A stretch of DNA of 64,000 nt from Flavobacterium pokkalii (GCF_014596575.1 NZ_NASZ01000008.1:1-64000), one strand, 5' to 3'. Shown: positions 1 to 9,204, counted from the stretch's first letter. Notes: generated by a model not told the origin, from the letters alone. Translations and numbers: made by a program.

Positions 1-70
1 TAATCAGTTGTAAATCAACGACTAAATATACGAAATAACTTATGTTAAACCAAATATAAAGCACAAAAAA

Positions 71-95
71 AACCGCCTCAGTTTTGAGACGGCTT
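71..95 (-). terminator. Rho-independent terminator after porP/sprF gene
   Basis: A stem with G-U pairs (GCCGTCTCA against TGAGGCGGT on the minus strand) is followed by a run of eight T on that strand. It lies just past the stop codon of the PorP/SprF gene and closes the two-gene PKD-protein/PorP operon. Confidence 0.8.
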
Positions 96-105
96 CTTTG
101 TTTTT

Positions 106-1107
106 TTATCTTCCTGTATAATTAGGACAACCAAAACATTTTTTATCCAAATTAAACTGATATGTTAATGACAATTCATACACTCCACCAGTTCTACCAA
201 TTTTAGTGGTATTCATATCATAAGACAAGCCCAAACGCAAGTGATCGTATTGCAGGCCTGTAAAAAGATTAACAGAAGTCAACAAATGACTATCAAGTCC
301 GTTTTTAGCCGGATTAGTGACAGCAGTTGCTCCGAAAAACATTTTTTCGAACAAAATAGACGCTCCTAAATCTAAACGATTGTATCGACCTTGTTGCATA
401 TAATTAGCAGTAGCAAACATCTTTGTGGCATACGGGAAAAACTGTACATCAATATAATCAGCCAGCAGGAATTCATAACCTGTGCTCAATGAGAAAAAGG
501 TATTCAAAGGAACATTTCCATCTTTGTTAAAAGCAATATTGGGTTTATTGAGATGTTTCATCGAAAGTCCAATCCATAAATCTTCGGTATTAAAAACCAT
601 CCCTGCTCCAATGTCAAAAAAACCTACTTTGTCATTTTGTAAAGCCTGATCAATCGAGGTAGCATTATTAATTCCGGTTCGAATATTAATTTGGTCTTCC
701 AATAATAAATTTCGAAAAGCAAAAGACTTATATCCAAAGCCTACTTCTATAGCAGGTCTGAAATCCCACTCATCACTCACCCGTACCCGATAAGCATAAT
801 TAGCATTCAGTTGTGAAAAGTTGTAATTGGTGGCGCTTTCTCTTTGATTTAAAAAACTAACACCTAATCCGGAATTCATGTCTTCACTCCATGTATTTAA
901 AAAAGCATAATCGGTAGCGATTTTCAAATTCAAATCCGGCCATTGTTCACGGTGAATGATTCCTGTATAGGTGGTTTCCATAAAGCCCGTAAATCCGGGA
1001 TTTAAGGTTTCGGGAACTAAAAAATACTGGGTAAAAATGGGATCTTGTGCTTTAACATTCGAATAGAAGAAACACGAAATCAGGATAATAATTAATTTAA
1101 TTCTCAT
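106..1107 (-). CDS. PorP/SprF family type IX secretion system membrane protein
   Basis: The 333-residue protein starts with a signal peptide ending near residue 20 (SNVKAQ), followed by the family opening QDPIFTQYFLVPETLNPGF. The rest alternates short hydrophobic and polar stretches typical of an outer-membrane beta-barrel. PorP/SprF proteins are needed to export and anchor large adhesins with a type B (CHU_C) C-terminal signal. The gene directly upstream, 16 bp away on the same strand, encodes such a protein, so this is very probably its dedicated partner. Bacteroidota genomes carry many paralogues, so it should not be called sprF itself. Confidence 0.9.
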   Translation of the reverse strand: MRIKLIIILISCFFYSNVKAQDPIFTQYFLVPETLNPGFTGFMETTYTGIIHREQWPDLNLKIATDYAFLNTWSEDMNSGLGVSFLNQRESATNYNFSQLNANYAYRVRVSDEWDFRPAIEVGFGYKSFAFRNLLLEDQINIRTGINNATSIDQALQNDKVGFFDIGAGMVFNTEDLWIGLSMKHLNKPNIAFNKDGNVPLNTFFSLSTGYEFLLADYIDVQFFPYATKMFATANYMQQGRYNRLDLGASILFEKMFFGATAVTNPAKNGLDSHLLTSVNLFTGLQYDHLRLGLSYDMNTTKIGRTGGVYELSLTYQFNLDKKCFGCPNYTGR

Positions 1108-1123
1108 TAGTTATGTACTTCTT

Positions 1124-4100
1124 TTATTTGATTAATGTTAAAGCACCTTCCAGAACAACATCATGTTTGTAAAAAGTCTTACCAATCATTTTGTAATAAT
1201 AATTACCGTTTTCAGCCTCTAAACCTTTCACTTTTCCATTCCAACCCTTAATGTTTTCTCCAGTTTCACTGTAAATCAAACTTCCCCAGGTATCAAATAC
1301 ATACAAAGTAACTTCAGTAAAACCTAAGAATATTGGAGCAAAACTATCGTTAACCCCATCATTATTAGGTGTAAATGCATTTGGCATTTCTACGCTGTAG
1401 CCTTTTTCAATTTTTATGGTTGTAGTATACACATATTGACAACCAAAAGGATAAGTAACAGTTTGCTTTACGGTATAAGTCCCCACTCTTGTATAAATAT
1501 GCGATGGATTTTCTTCATCAGAAAAATTACCGTCTCCAAAATCCCAGGAAATATTCGTAAAATCCCCAGTTGCTAAATTGGTAAACAAAACAGGATCAAA
1601 AATCGAATATAAATTATACACATCGTGACCATAAGAAGCATAATTAAAATTAGCTTCTCCCAAAACTGGTGTATTCACATTAAAAGGCAAATTAGCTTCG
1701 CAGCCAAAACTATCTTTGACACTAAATACAATCAAACCGTTGTTGTTTGTATTCATGATTTGGTTATTACTGCCGCTAACTACTCCGTCAGACCAGCTTA
1801 AGGTATAAGGTGGGATTCCTCCCTTAACATGTCCTACGAATGTTTGTTTCACATATTTAGTATCACAATCAAAATCAGTTATGGTTTCTACCGTAGGTGT
1901 CAATTGTTCAAAACGAATAATTTTCCAGGAATTAGTTGCTTTACAGCCATTAGCATCCGTCACATTTACGGTATAATTATCCGGAGGCAAATTGGCTAAA
2001 TCTTCTGTATTAGCCCCATTAGACCAGACATAGGTAAAAGGCGGCGTTCCCCCTGTTACTACGAGATTAATAGCTCCCGTATTCGCATCGTAACAACTCA
2101 ACGGATTAGAAACATCAGCGCTTAACTCAATTGGTAAAGGCTCATTAATAATAAATTCCTCCTGAATGGTACAATTTTTTTTATCTGTAATTTTTACCGA
2201 ATACTTCCCTGGTCCCAAATTATTTCGCTCCGTTCCCGCAGTCGAACCATCGCTCCAGACCAAGGTTACCGGAGCAACTCCTCCTACTAAATTCAATCGG
2301 ATGTAACCATTTTTTTCACCATAACAGCTTACATCTTTTATATCAGGGCTAATTGAAAACTCGGGAACATTGTCAATGGTAATAGGAAATACTTTAGGGC
2401 AACCCAGAGCATCTTCAATAGTAATAATATAAGTTCCTGCCGACAAATTATTTTGGACTCTTCCTGAACCTAAATTACTCCATTTGATAATATAAGGTTC
2501 TGCTGTTGCAAAAGGGACACCTCCACTAATATTAGTAATCGTAATTGAGGCATCGCTATAATTATAACAGGCAATTTCGGTTTTGGTATACTCTAATTTA
2601 ATTTCGGGATTCTGAGTCAACACAACCTCTAAATCATCAATACATCCTGAATTGTCTGTTACTCTCAAATGATAAGTTCCTGCATACAGATTTCTTGGAT
2701 TTTTAACCGTACTGCTATAATTATTAGGTCCTGTCCAATAATAACTATAATTAAAAACTCCGGGACTTGTTTGTGTGGCGCGGCCTCCGCTTACATCTAC
2801 ATCAATTTCTCCTGTATTATACCCATAACACAAAATATTTTTTTGGCTTGCTAATGTAACTTCTAATAATGGAGGATTGACAATTGTATAATCCCCTTCG
2901 AGTATATCACAATTATTAACTTCGGTAATAGTTACATGATAAACACCTTCAGATAAATTTCGAAGATTATTAGTTCCCGTAAACGGATTACCATCTTTCG
3001 TCCAAACATAAGTATAAGGAGCTGTACCTCCGTTTACATTTAAATTAATTTGTCCGTCATTCAAATCATGACAGGAAATATCTGTTTTAAATCCAGAAAA
3101 AGCAAATTTAGCCGGTTGATTTATCTGATAAGTAGCTACAAATGGACAATTCCCATTATCAGTAATTTTCAAAGTATAACTTCCTGCAACTAAATTTGAA
3201 ATATCCTCATCAGTACTGGTAAAACCATTGGGGCCTGTCCAAGAAAACAAATACGGATCACCTGTAGTAAAAGGAATTCCTCCTCTTACCGTTAAATTAA
3301 TCGCTCCATCATCAGAACCAAAACAACTCGTATTTACAATTACAGGATTAGCAGTAATCAATGGATCTACGGTAACGGTAACAGTAAAATTAGGCCCGGG
3401 ACAGCTGCCTGCTGTAGGCGAAACAGTATAAGTAACAGTAGCACGATTTGAGGTAAGATTAGTTAATGTTTGACTGATTCTCGTTTGAGGAGAAGATTGT
3501 GCAAATGCACCAGTTATTGCTCCGGCAGGCGAAACTATTGGTGTTGACCAGGTGTATGTAGTACCGGACGGAACATTATCTCCTCCACCACTTCTAGGAG
3601 TTATGCTAAAAGAACTTCCACTACATATTCTATCTGTTTTTGCGGAAATAATTGGAGAAAGTACTGTATTTACAGAAAAAGTTCGTGTCGTTGAAACCGA
3701 TCCACAACTATTACTTACAGTAAATGTAGCCGTATAATTTCCACTGGTTGTATAATTAACAGGTCCTGGATTTAAGAAGTTAGATGTTGAAGGCGTTCCT
3801 CCGGGAAAACTCCAGGAATAAGTCAGCTCCGAACTCGGCGCACAATTCTCTACTACTTTTCCAACCGGATTGATTGTGGCAGAATTACAATAATTAGAAA
3901 TTGGATCTAAAGAAATAATCGGAGGTTTTTTAACTTCAATCATTTTAGTAATCTCCCGTTCGATACCACAAGAATTTATCGTTCTTAATCGAAGATAATA
4001 AGTTCCCGAAACCGTAAAATTAATCACAGGGTCTTTTGAAGAAGAACCTGTTCCGGCAGTAAAATACCAATTCCCTCTTTCATTTTCACAATACGGATCA

Positions 4101-5491
4101 TAATAAGATGTAACTGTCCAATAATAACTTTGAGAACCACAGGCAAATCTCGCATCGGTTGTATTGCTTATCTGAGTATTCGAATTGATACAAGCTTTTG
4201 TATAAGTAAAATTGGGTTGTAAAACAGGCTCTACACAAATATCTCTTCTATATTCTACCCCAACACCACAAGGCGTTACAGCATTTAGTTTAATTGTATA
4301 TGACCCTTGTGAAGTATAAACATGACTTGGATTAACCTGATTAGATACGGGTGTTCCATCACCAAAATCCCAGGTATATACTCCCACTGTACTACAATCA
4401 TTTTTAAATCCGGCAACAGTGGTATTACTAAAATAAACTGACGAATTCACGCAAGCTATTGATGGTACACTAAAACTTACTATGGGTTTATCCAAAATAA
4501 TGATAGGACCGGCTGATAAACTCGTACTTCCACAAGAATTACTAATAGTCAAAGTAACCGTACTTCCAGCCGGACAATTAAAACGTGTAAAAGTATGCGG
4601 AATAGGAAAATCCTGAGATGCAGAAGGATTTGAAGCATTATAATAAACCGAACTTTCTAATTGAGTTTGTGTATAGGTTGCTGTTGAACCATCGCCATAA
4701 TTTACCGTATACCTGGTATCAGAAGGATTTAATGCCCAGGAACCAATGGCAAAATTCATTGGAGCTACCGGAATACAAAAGTTGGTCGTATTTCCCGGAG
4801 CAATCAAAGCTCCTACAGGATTGTTTGAATTTTTTACGATGTACGAAATACTATTATTACAACCTGCACTTCCTATGGCTGTAATAACCATATTAAAAGA
4901 ACCTAAACGTTGGTAACTATGTGTTTTAGGAAAACTAACATTTGTTTCAGTACTTCCATCACCCCAATCTATATTGTAAGAACTAATACAGGAGACCGAA
5001 GCAGAAGCATTATCTACTCTAATAGTATAGGTTAAGCTCGTATTATTATCACCACAACGTTCAAAAACTGAAGTAGAACCCGCATCTAAATTGACAAACT
5101 TTAAATCTGGTTTTTGTTTTACAGTAACAATTTTTGGAGAAGAAGTTGTCGAAATACCATTTCTGTCTTTCACAGTTAATTTTATCGAGAAGTTTTGAGT
5201 ACCACAGCCTAAGGCAGTAAAAGTATGTGTAGGATTACTATTCGTAGAAGTCGTTCCGTCTCCAAAATCCCACTCATAAGTAAAAGGAGCATCTCCGCTA
5301 ACTTCAGGAACAAAAGTAATCGGTGTACCCGAACAACTGTTGTCATTATTAAAAGTAAAATCAACAACAGGAGCAACTACCATTCTTTCATCCCCAAAAA
5401 TTAAAGGTTTAGCAATAGCTTGATTAAAGTTCCCAAAAACAAAGAAAACAAGAAAAAAACAGGAATATAGTAGACGTAAAATTTTTACCAT
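1124..5491 (-). CDS. Giant PKD/SprB-repeat surface protein with CHU_C (type B) C-terminal domain
   Basis: The 1455-residue protein has an N-terminal signal sequence. PKD domains follow (for example YEWDFGDGT near residue 73 and YTWDFGDGT near 380). From about 720 to 1230 there are six or more SprB-type repeats of 80-90 residues with the pattern G-G-x-P-P-[FY]-T-[FY]-x-W-S-[ND]-G and conserved cysteines. A last PKD copy (ISWDFGDGNFSDEENPSHIY) precedes the C-terminal CHU_C domain, whose signature is MPNAFTPNNDGVNDSF followed by WNGKVKG. Such proteins are exported by the type IX system as adhesins or gliding-associated filaments. The adjacent PorP/SprF gene supports this. Ligand and exact role are unknown. 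Confidence 0.9.
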   Translation of the reverse strand: MVKILRLLYSCFFLVFFVFGNFNQAIAKPLIFGDERMVVAPVVDFTFNNDNSCSGTPITFVPEVSGDAPFTYEWDFGDGTTSTNSNPTHTFTALGCGTQNFSIKLTVKDRNGISTTSSPKIVTVKQKPDLKFVNLDAGSTSVFERCGDNNTSLTYTIRVDNASASVSCISSYNIDWGDGSTETNVSFPKTHSYQRLGSFNMVITAIGSAGCNNSISYIVKNSNNPVGALIAPGNTTNFCIPVAPMNFAIGSWALNPSDTRYTVNYGDGSTATYTQTQLESSVYYNASNPSASQDFPIPHTFTRFNCPAGSTVTLTISNSCGSTSLSAGPIIILDKPIVSFSVPSIACVNSSVYFSNTTVAGFKNDCSTVGVYTWDFGDGTPVSNQVNPSHVYTSQGSYTIKLNAVTPCGVGVEYRRDICVEPVLQPNFTYTKACINSNTQISNTTDARFACGSQSYYWTVTSYYDPYCENERGNWYFTAGTGSSSKDPVINFTVSGTYYLRLRTINSCGIEREITKMIEVKKPPIISLDPISNYCNSATINPVGKVVENCAPSSELTYSWSFPGGTPSTSNFLNPGPVNYTTSGNYTATFTVSNSCGSVSTTRTFSVNTVLSPIISAKTDRICSGSSFSITPRSGGGDNVPSGTTYTWSTPIVSPAGAITGAFAQSSPQTRISQTLTNLTSNRATVTYTVSPTAGSCPGPNFTVTVTVDPLITANPVIVNTSCFGSDDGAINLTVRGGIPFTTGDPYLFSWTGPNGFTSTDEDISNLVAGSYTLKITDNGNCPFVATYQINQPAKFAFSGFKTDISCHDLNDGQINLNVNGGTAPYTYVWTKDGNPFTGTNNLRNLSEGVYHVTITEVNNCDILEGDYTIVNPPLLEVTLASQKNILCYGYNTGEIDVDVSGGRATQTSPGVFNYSYYWTGPNNYSSTVKNPRNLYAGTYHLRVTDNSGCIDDLEVVLTQNPEIKLEYTKTEIACYNYSDASITITNISGGVPFATAEPYIIKWSNLGSGRVQNNLSAGTYIITIEDALGCPKVFPITIDNVPEFSISPDIKDVSCYGEKNGYIRLNLVGGVAPVTLVWSDGSTAGTERNNLGPGKYSVKITDKKNCTIQEEFIINEPLPIELSADVSNPLSCYDANTGAINLVVTGGTPPFTYVWSNGANTEDLANLPPDNYTVNVTDANGCKATNSWKIIRFEQLTPTVETITDFDCDTKYVKQTFVGHVKGGIPPYTLSWSDGVVSGSNNQIMNTNNNGLIVFSVKDSFGCEANLPFNVNTPVLGEANFNYASYGHDVYNLYSIFDPVLFTNLATGDFTNISWDFGDGNFSDEENPSHIYTRVGTYTVKQTVTYPFGCQYVYTTTIKIEKGYSVEMPNAFTPNNDGVNDSFAPIFLGFTEVTLYVFDTWGSLIYSETGENIKGWNGKVKGLEAENGNYYYKMIGKTFYKHDVVLEGALTLIK

Positions 5492-5514
5492 AAATTAAAA
5501 AAATAATTTTCTGA

Positions 5515-5522
5515 CAAAAATA
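5515..5522 (-). promoter_or_regulatory. Bacteroidota −7 box for the PKD-protein gene
   Basis: On the minus strand this reads TATTTTTG, matching TAnnTTTG. It lies 24 bp upstream of the start codon of the PKD protein gene. No clear −33 element was seen. Confidence 0.5.
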
Positions 5523-5631
5523 AATATAAAATTGATTTAATCCACATTTATGTAAGATAAATGTAATAACTACAATTTTGTAACTTATCACTTTTCTAAA
5601 TCCCAATATTCTTACTCTTCATAAAAATACC

Positions 5632-5639
5632 TATTTTTG
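5632..5639 (+). promoter_or_regulatory. Bacteroidota −7 box for the putrescine operon
   Basis: TATTTTTG matches TAnnTTTG and ends 19 bp before the ATG of the amidase gene. Together with the mirror-image box at 5515-5522 it makes this a divergent promoter region. No convincing −33 element was found. Confidence 0.55.
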
Positions 5640-5658
5640 CAGTCTAAAACTTTTAGCA

Positions 5659-6546
5659 ATGCCAAATAAAAAATACAAAATAGCGGTTATTCAGTTAAAC
5701 CTGAATGATGTAGCCGAAAACAATCTTAAAAAATGTATCAGTTGGGTAAGAGATGCAGCTGCTCAAGGCGCTGAGGTTATTTCCCTTCCTGAATTATATA
5801 GCAGTCATTATTTTTGTCAAAGTGAAGATGTTGATAATTTTGCTTTGGCTGAACCATTATACAGTACTTCTTTTATCGCTTTTAGCGAATTGGCTAAAGA
5901 ATTAGGCGTGGTAATTATTGTGCCTTTCTTCGAAAAAAGAATGGCAGGTATTTATCACAACTCTGCTTACATCATCGATACAGATGGTACCGAAGCTGGT
6001 TTGTACCGCAAAATGCACATTCCGGACGATCCGGCGTTTTATGAAAAATTCTATTTCACTCCGGGCGATTTAGGTTTCAAAAACAATCCAACTAAAAAAG
6101 GAAATATCGGAACATTAATCTGCTGGGATCAATGGTATCCTGAAGGAGCCCGTATAACAGCTTTAAAAGGTGCTGAAGTTTTATTTTACCCAACAGCAAT
6201 TGGATGGCATCCGGCTGAAAAAGAACAATATGGTGCCAACCAATATGGAGCCTGGATGAACGTGATGAAAGGGCACGCTGTAGCCAATGGTGTTTATGTA
6301 GCAGCAGCTAACCGAATTGGTCTTGAACAATATTTACCTGACACTGCCGGAATCGAATTCTGGGGTGCTTCCTTTATTTGTGGCCCGCAGGGAGAAATTT
6401 TAGCTCAGGCCTCTCATGATAAAGAAGAAATCCTAATCGCTGAAGTAGATTTAGATTTACAGGAAAATGTGCGTCAAAACTGGCCTTTCTTCAGAGACCG
6501 AAGAATTGATGCTTTTGGTGGTATTACTAAAAGAGCGATTGATTAA
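5659..6546 (+). CDS. aguB: N-carbamoylputrescine amidase
   Basis: This 295-residue carbon-nitrogen hydrolase of the nitrilase superfamily shows the Glu-Lys-Cys triad: Glu in ISLPELYSS (about residue 45), Lys in LYRKMHIPDD (about 120) and Cys in TLICWDQWYPEG (about 157). Length and motifs fit AguB, which hydrolyses N-carbamoylputrescine to putrescine, CO2 and ammonia in the cytoplasm. The next gene, 2 bp downstream, is agmatine deiminase, which supplies its substrate. The pair forms the agmatine route to putrescine. Confidence 0.93.
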   Translation: MPNKKYKIAVIQLNLNDVAENNLKKCISWVRDAAAQGAEVISLPELYSSHYFCQSEDVDNFALAEPLYSTSFIAFSELAKELGVVIIVPFFEKRMAGIYHNSAYIIDTDGTEAGLYRKMHIPDDPAFYEKFYFTPGDLGFKNNPTKKGNIGTLICWDQWYPEGARITALKGAEVLFYPTAIGWHPAEKEQYGANQYGAWMNVMKGHAVANGVYVAAANRIGLEQYLPDTAGIEFWGASFICGPQGEILAQASHDKEEILIAEVDLDLQENVRQNWPFFRDRRIDAFGGITKRAID

Positions 6547-6548
6547 TC

Positions 6549-7589
6549 ATGAATATAACTACAAGACGTTTTCCTGCTGAATGGGAAAAACAAGAGGGAA
6601 TTTTACTTTGTTTTCCGCATAACGGAAACGATTGGCCTGGAAAATACGAAGCAATTCAATGGGCTTTTGTGGAGTTTATTAAAAAAGTGGCTACTTACGA
6701 AAAAGTTTTTTTGGTAGTTATTGATGATAAACTGCAAGCCAAAGTAACGGATATGCTGGATCGTGCCAGAGTTGATTTAGATAAGATTACTTTTATCCAA
6801 CAAAAAACAAACCGTAGCTGGATGCGTGATTCGGGGCCAATTGTTGTTTATAAAGATGGCAAAAGAGAAGCTTTGAATTTTAACTTTAACGGTTGGGCAA
6901 AATATAAAAACTATCAGTTAGACAAGCATGTTCCTGCCAAAGTTGCCGATACTTTACAACTACCATTAACTCAGGTTAGCTACAAAGGAAAACCTGTAAT
7001 CGTTGAGGGTGGTGCAATTGATGTAAACGGTCGTGGTACGCTTTTAACTTCAGAAGAATGCCTGATGCACCCAAGTATTCAGGTGCGTAACGCCGGATTT
7101 ACTAAAGAAGATTACGAAGCAGTTTTCAAAGAATATTTAGGTGTAACCAATGTGATTTGGTTAGGCGACGGAATCCAGGGTGATGACACTCACGGTCACA
7201 TTGACGATTTAGCTCGTTTTATCAACGAAGACACGATTGTTACCATTGTAGAAACGGATAAAACAGATGCCAATTACGAGCCTTTACAAGACAATTTAAA
7301 ACGTTTGCAAAATGCCAAATTAGAAAACGGAAAATCGCCTGTTATTGTGACTTTGCCAATGCCAAAACGTTTGGATTTTGAAGATTTACGTTTACCTGCA
7401 AGTTATGCAAACTTCCTGATTTTAAACAACTGCGTTTTAGTACCTACATTCAACGATGTAAATGATCGTAAAGCTTTAAATATCTTAGCCGAATGTTTTC
7501 CTGACAGAGAAATCATTGGCATTAGCGCAATTGATTTAATTTGGGGATTCGGAACCTTACACTGTTTGAGTCAGCAAATTCCGGAGTAA
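6549..7589 (+). CDS. aguA: Agmatine deiminase
   Basis: The 346-residue peptidylarginine-deiminase-type protein converts agmatine to N-carbamoylputrescine. Visible motifs include RSWMRDSGP (about residue 90), VEGGAIDVNGRGT, GDDTHGHIDD and the C-terminal catalytic cysteine in GTLHCLSQQIPE. It begins 2 bp after the stop of the amidase gene, so the two are almost certainly co-transcribed and probably translationally coupled. Length and motif order are normal for the family. Confidence 0.93.
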   Translation: MNITTRRFPAEWEKQEGILLCFPHNGNDWPGKYEAIQWAFVEFIKKVATYEKVFLVVIDDKLQAKVTDMLDRARVDLDKITFIQQKTNRSWMRDSGPIVVYKDGKREALNFNFNGWAKYKNYQLDKHVPAKVADTLQLPLTQVSYKGKPVIVEGGAIDVNGRGTLLTSEECLMHPSIQVRNAGFTKEDYEAVFKEYLGVTNVIWLGDGIQGDDTHGHIDDLARFINEDTIVTIVETDKTDANYEPLQDNLKRLQNAKLENGKSPVIVTLPMPKRLDFEDLRLPASYANFLILNNCVLVPTFNDVNDRKALNILAECFPDREIIGISAIDLIWGFGTLHCLSQQIPE

Positions 7590-7627
7590 GATTAATTCTT
7601 TCTTACCGCAAAGAGAAAAAATATAGG

Positions 7628-7675
7628 CAAAGCTTCGCAAAGTTTTTTTAAAGATTTTGCGAAGCTTTGTTATTT
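7628..7675. terminator. Hairpin between convergent aguA and DUF3307 genes
   Basis: A 14-bp perfect stem (CAAAGCTTCGCAAA against its complement) is separated by a T/A-rich loop and followed by a T-rich tract on the plus strand. It sits between two convergent genes and can serve aguA. The rest of this gap (to 7780) has short CTTTGCG and TCTGCTAAA echoes common in Flavobacterium intergenic DNA, but no gene. Confidence 0.6.
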
Positions 7676-7780
7676 TTAATCTGCTAAAATCTGCTGAATC
7701 TGCGTGCTATAATTTTACAAGCAGATTCAATACATTACTTTTCATTGTGAACTTTGCGAAGAACTTTCAAAACTTTGCGG

Positions 7781-8491
7781 TTAAATAAAGCATCGATACA
7801 ACATCGCACATAAAATCCCAAAACCGAAACTCAATAAAGTTCCTATCAAAATATATTCGGTTAAACGAACGTCTTTAGATTCTTTTAAATCTCCGAATCT
7901 AAAAATGGATTTAGCTGCCAACAAAAATCCGATTCCTTCCCAAAAATTAGTTACTACAAAAAAGAAGATAAACAATCGCTCCAAAATCCCAATATATTTC
8001 CCGGCATTATTCGTTTTTCCGGCATCACTTTTCGTAATTTGAGCACTCCATTTAGACAATACTACTTTCAACACAATCGCACTTACATAAGTCACCAAAA
8101 CTAATGAAGTAAGCAAAGCCAGACTTTGTTGAGAATACAATTTCTCTACGGGAATTTCGTATGGAAAATAACAATAAACCACTAACGCAATCATTATCAA
8201 ATGCAACAATTGGTCTATAAAAAACCATAATTTTTCCGTTTTCTTTTTCTCGAAATGCAATTTAGCAACGTCAATTATCAAATGGCTCCAGGCTAAAAAA
8301 AGCACGCCTAACAAATACTCTTTATTGAATTGGGTAGCAATTAAAAGCAATCCCAAATGCACTCCGATATGGTAATACAAATATTTTGATTTGACTTTTC
8401 TCCGTTGTTTATCCCTAACCCAACTGGAAGGCTGCAACAAAAAATCGCCAACAAAATGTGCTAAAATCAGACTTAAAAATAATACTATCAT
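7781..8491 (-). CDS. DUF3307 membrane protein with a His/Asp motif series
   Basis: The 236-residue protein has several hydrophobic segments (about 1-20, 45-73, 92-110, 120-145, 170-195, 215-235). The first carries the DUF3307 signature HFVGDFLLQ (H12, D16, Q20). Further polar residues sit in or beside membrane segments: H41 and H45, H70-x3-D74, and D93-Q94-x2-H97. This series resembles a membrane metal site, as in YdjM/DUF457-type proteins, but that is inference. Its ATG overlaps the stop of the SatD-like gene by 4 bp (ATGA), so the two form a translationally coupled operon. Function is unknown. Confidence 0.85.
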   Translation of the reverse strand: MIVLFLSLILAHFVGDFLLQPSSWVRDKQRRKVKSKYLYYHIGVHLGLLLIATQFNKEYLLGVLFLAWSHLIIDVAKLHFEKKKTEKLWFFIDQLLHLIMIALVVYCYFPYEIPVEKLYSQQSLALLTSLVLVTYVSAIVLKVVLSKWSAQITKSDAGKTNNAGKYIGILERLFIFFFVVTNFWEGIGFLLAAKSIFRFGDLKESKDVRLTEYILIGTLLSFGFGILCAMLYRCFI

Positions 8492-9090
8492 TGTTTTTGA
8501 ATTTGCTGTTTATAAAATGAAATCATGTTTTTCAGCTCTTCATAGCCTGCTCTTTTCAGCGACGAACTAATAGAACTTTGACTTTTTCTGTTCAGGGATT
8601 CCGCTAATTGACTTTGATTAAACTCCGGATTTTCAATTGCTTTTTTCAAAATTTCAGCTGAAGTACTGGTCCAGTTATCGGCAATCATCAACATAAACGG
8701 AAAGACAACCGCAAAAGTTGCGTTCATCGGTTCCCAAGGCGTTTTAAGCCCTAAGGTTTGCTTTTTTAAATCTTCAAAACATTCACCCGAATTGATGAAT
8801 GCCTCACCATTGGATTCCGTGATTTTCTCTGCCAGATAATCTACAGCCCCCACTCCTATTGCCATTCGAACATCTATTTCTTTAAATTGCTTAATTGTCG
8901 CTTTTATACACAAAGCAATTTCGAGTGCCTCTTCGGCAGGAACAAGCAACTGAAAACTATCTCCCCGATAAATTTCCCAATCTTTAGGTTCGCTACCATA
9001 ATGGCTTAAAACTGCTTTTAGTTCCGGCAACCAAATTGCCGATGCCAGTTTTCTGGAACCCATAATATCTCCTGTAATAACTGCTTTCAT
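8488..9090 (-). CDS. SatD-like protein with cyclase/GGDEF-like motifs and C-terminal HTH
   Basis: The 200-residue protein matches the SatD family in its start (AVITGDIMGSRK) and in YRGDSFQLLV. The spacing of D8 (ITGDI), D44 (RGDSF), R75-x2-IGVG (78-81) and GEAFINSGECFEDLK (95-109) is reminiscent of the palm fold in nucleotide cyclases and GGDEF domains. This is a pattern observation, not a demonstrated homology. Residues 144-190 look like a helix-turn-helix (FNQSQLAESLNRKSQSSISS). It is the first gene of an operon with the DUF3307 membrane protein. Three phased repeats just upstream may be its own operators. No biochemical function is established for the family as far as I know. Confidence 0.8.
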   Translation of the reverse strand: MKAVITGDIMGSRKLASAIWLPELKAVLSHYGSEPKDWEIYRGDSFQLLVPAEEALEIALCIKATIKQFKEIDVRMAIGVGAVDYLAEKITESNGEAFINSGECFEDLKKQTLGLKTPWEPMNATFAVVFPFMLMIADNWTSTSAEILKKAIENPEFNQSQLAESLNRKSQSSISSSLKRAGYEELKNMISFYKQQIQKQ

Positions 9091-9120
9091 TTTTTATGAT
9101 TTTAATGCAAGATACAAAAA

Positions 9121-9204
9121 ATATCGCCAAATAAAACGATAATTTAAAATATCACCAAATAAGACAATAATTTAAAATATCATCAAATACAGCGATACTT
9201 AAAT
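9121..9204. repeat. Three tandem 28-bp repeats upstream of satD-like gene, probable operators
   Basis: Three imperfect copies start at 9121, 9149 and 9177, an exact 28-bp period. Each begins ATATC and contains CAAATA. In the first copy TATCG and CGATA form an inverted repeat with a 10-bp gap (9122-9126 and 9137-9141); the other copies keep parts of it. A near-consensus −7 box for the minus strand (TA-N3-TTTG, 9115-9123) abuts copy 1. The HTH-bearing SatD-like protein encoded next door is the obvious candidate ligand, by inference. Confidence 0.65.

Noticed and set aside
2669-4884. Plus-strand open frames inside the PKD protein gene
   Set aside because: Antisense to a clearly conserved repeat protein, no recognisable motifs.
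9121-9204. Possible CRISPR array
   Set aside because: The 28-bp units are contiguous with no spacers, there are only three, and no cas gene is near. Operator repeats fit better.
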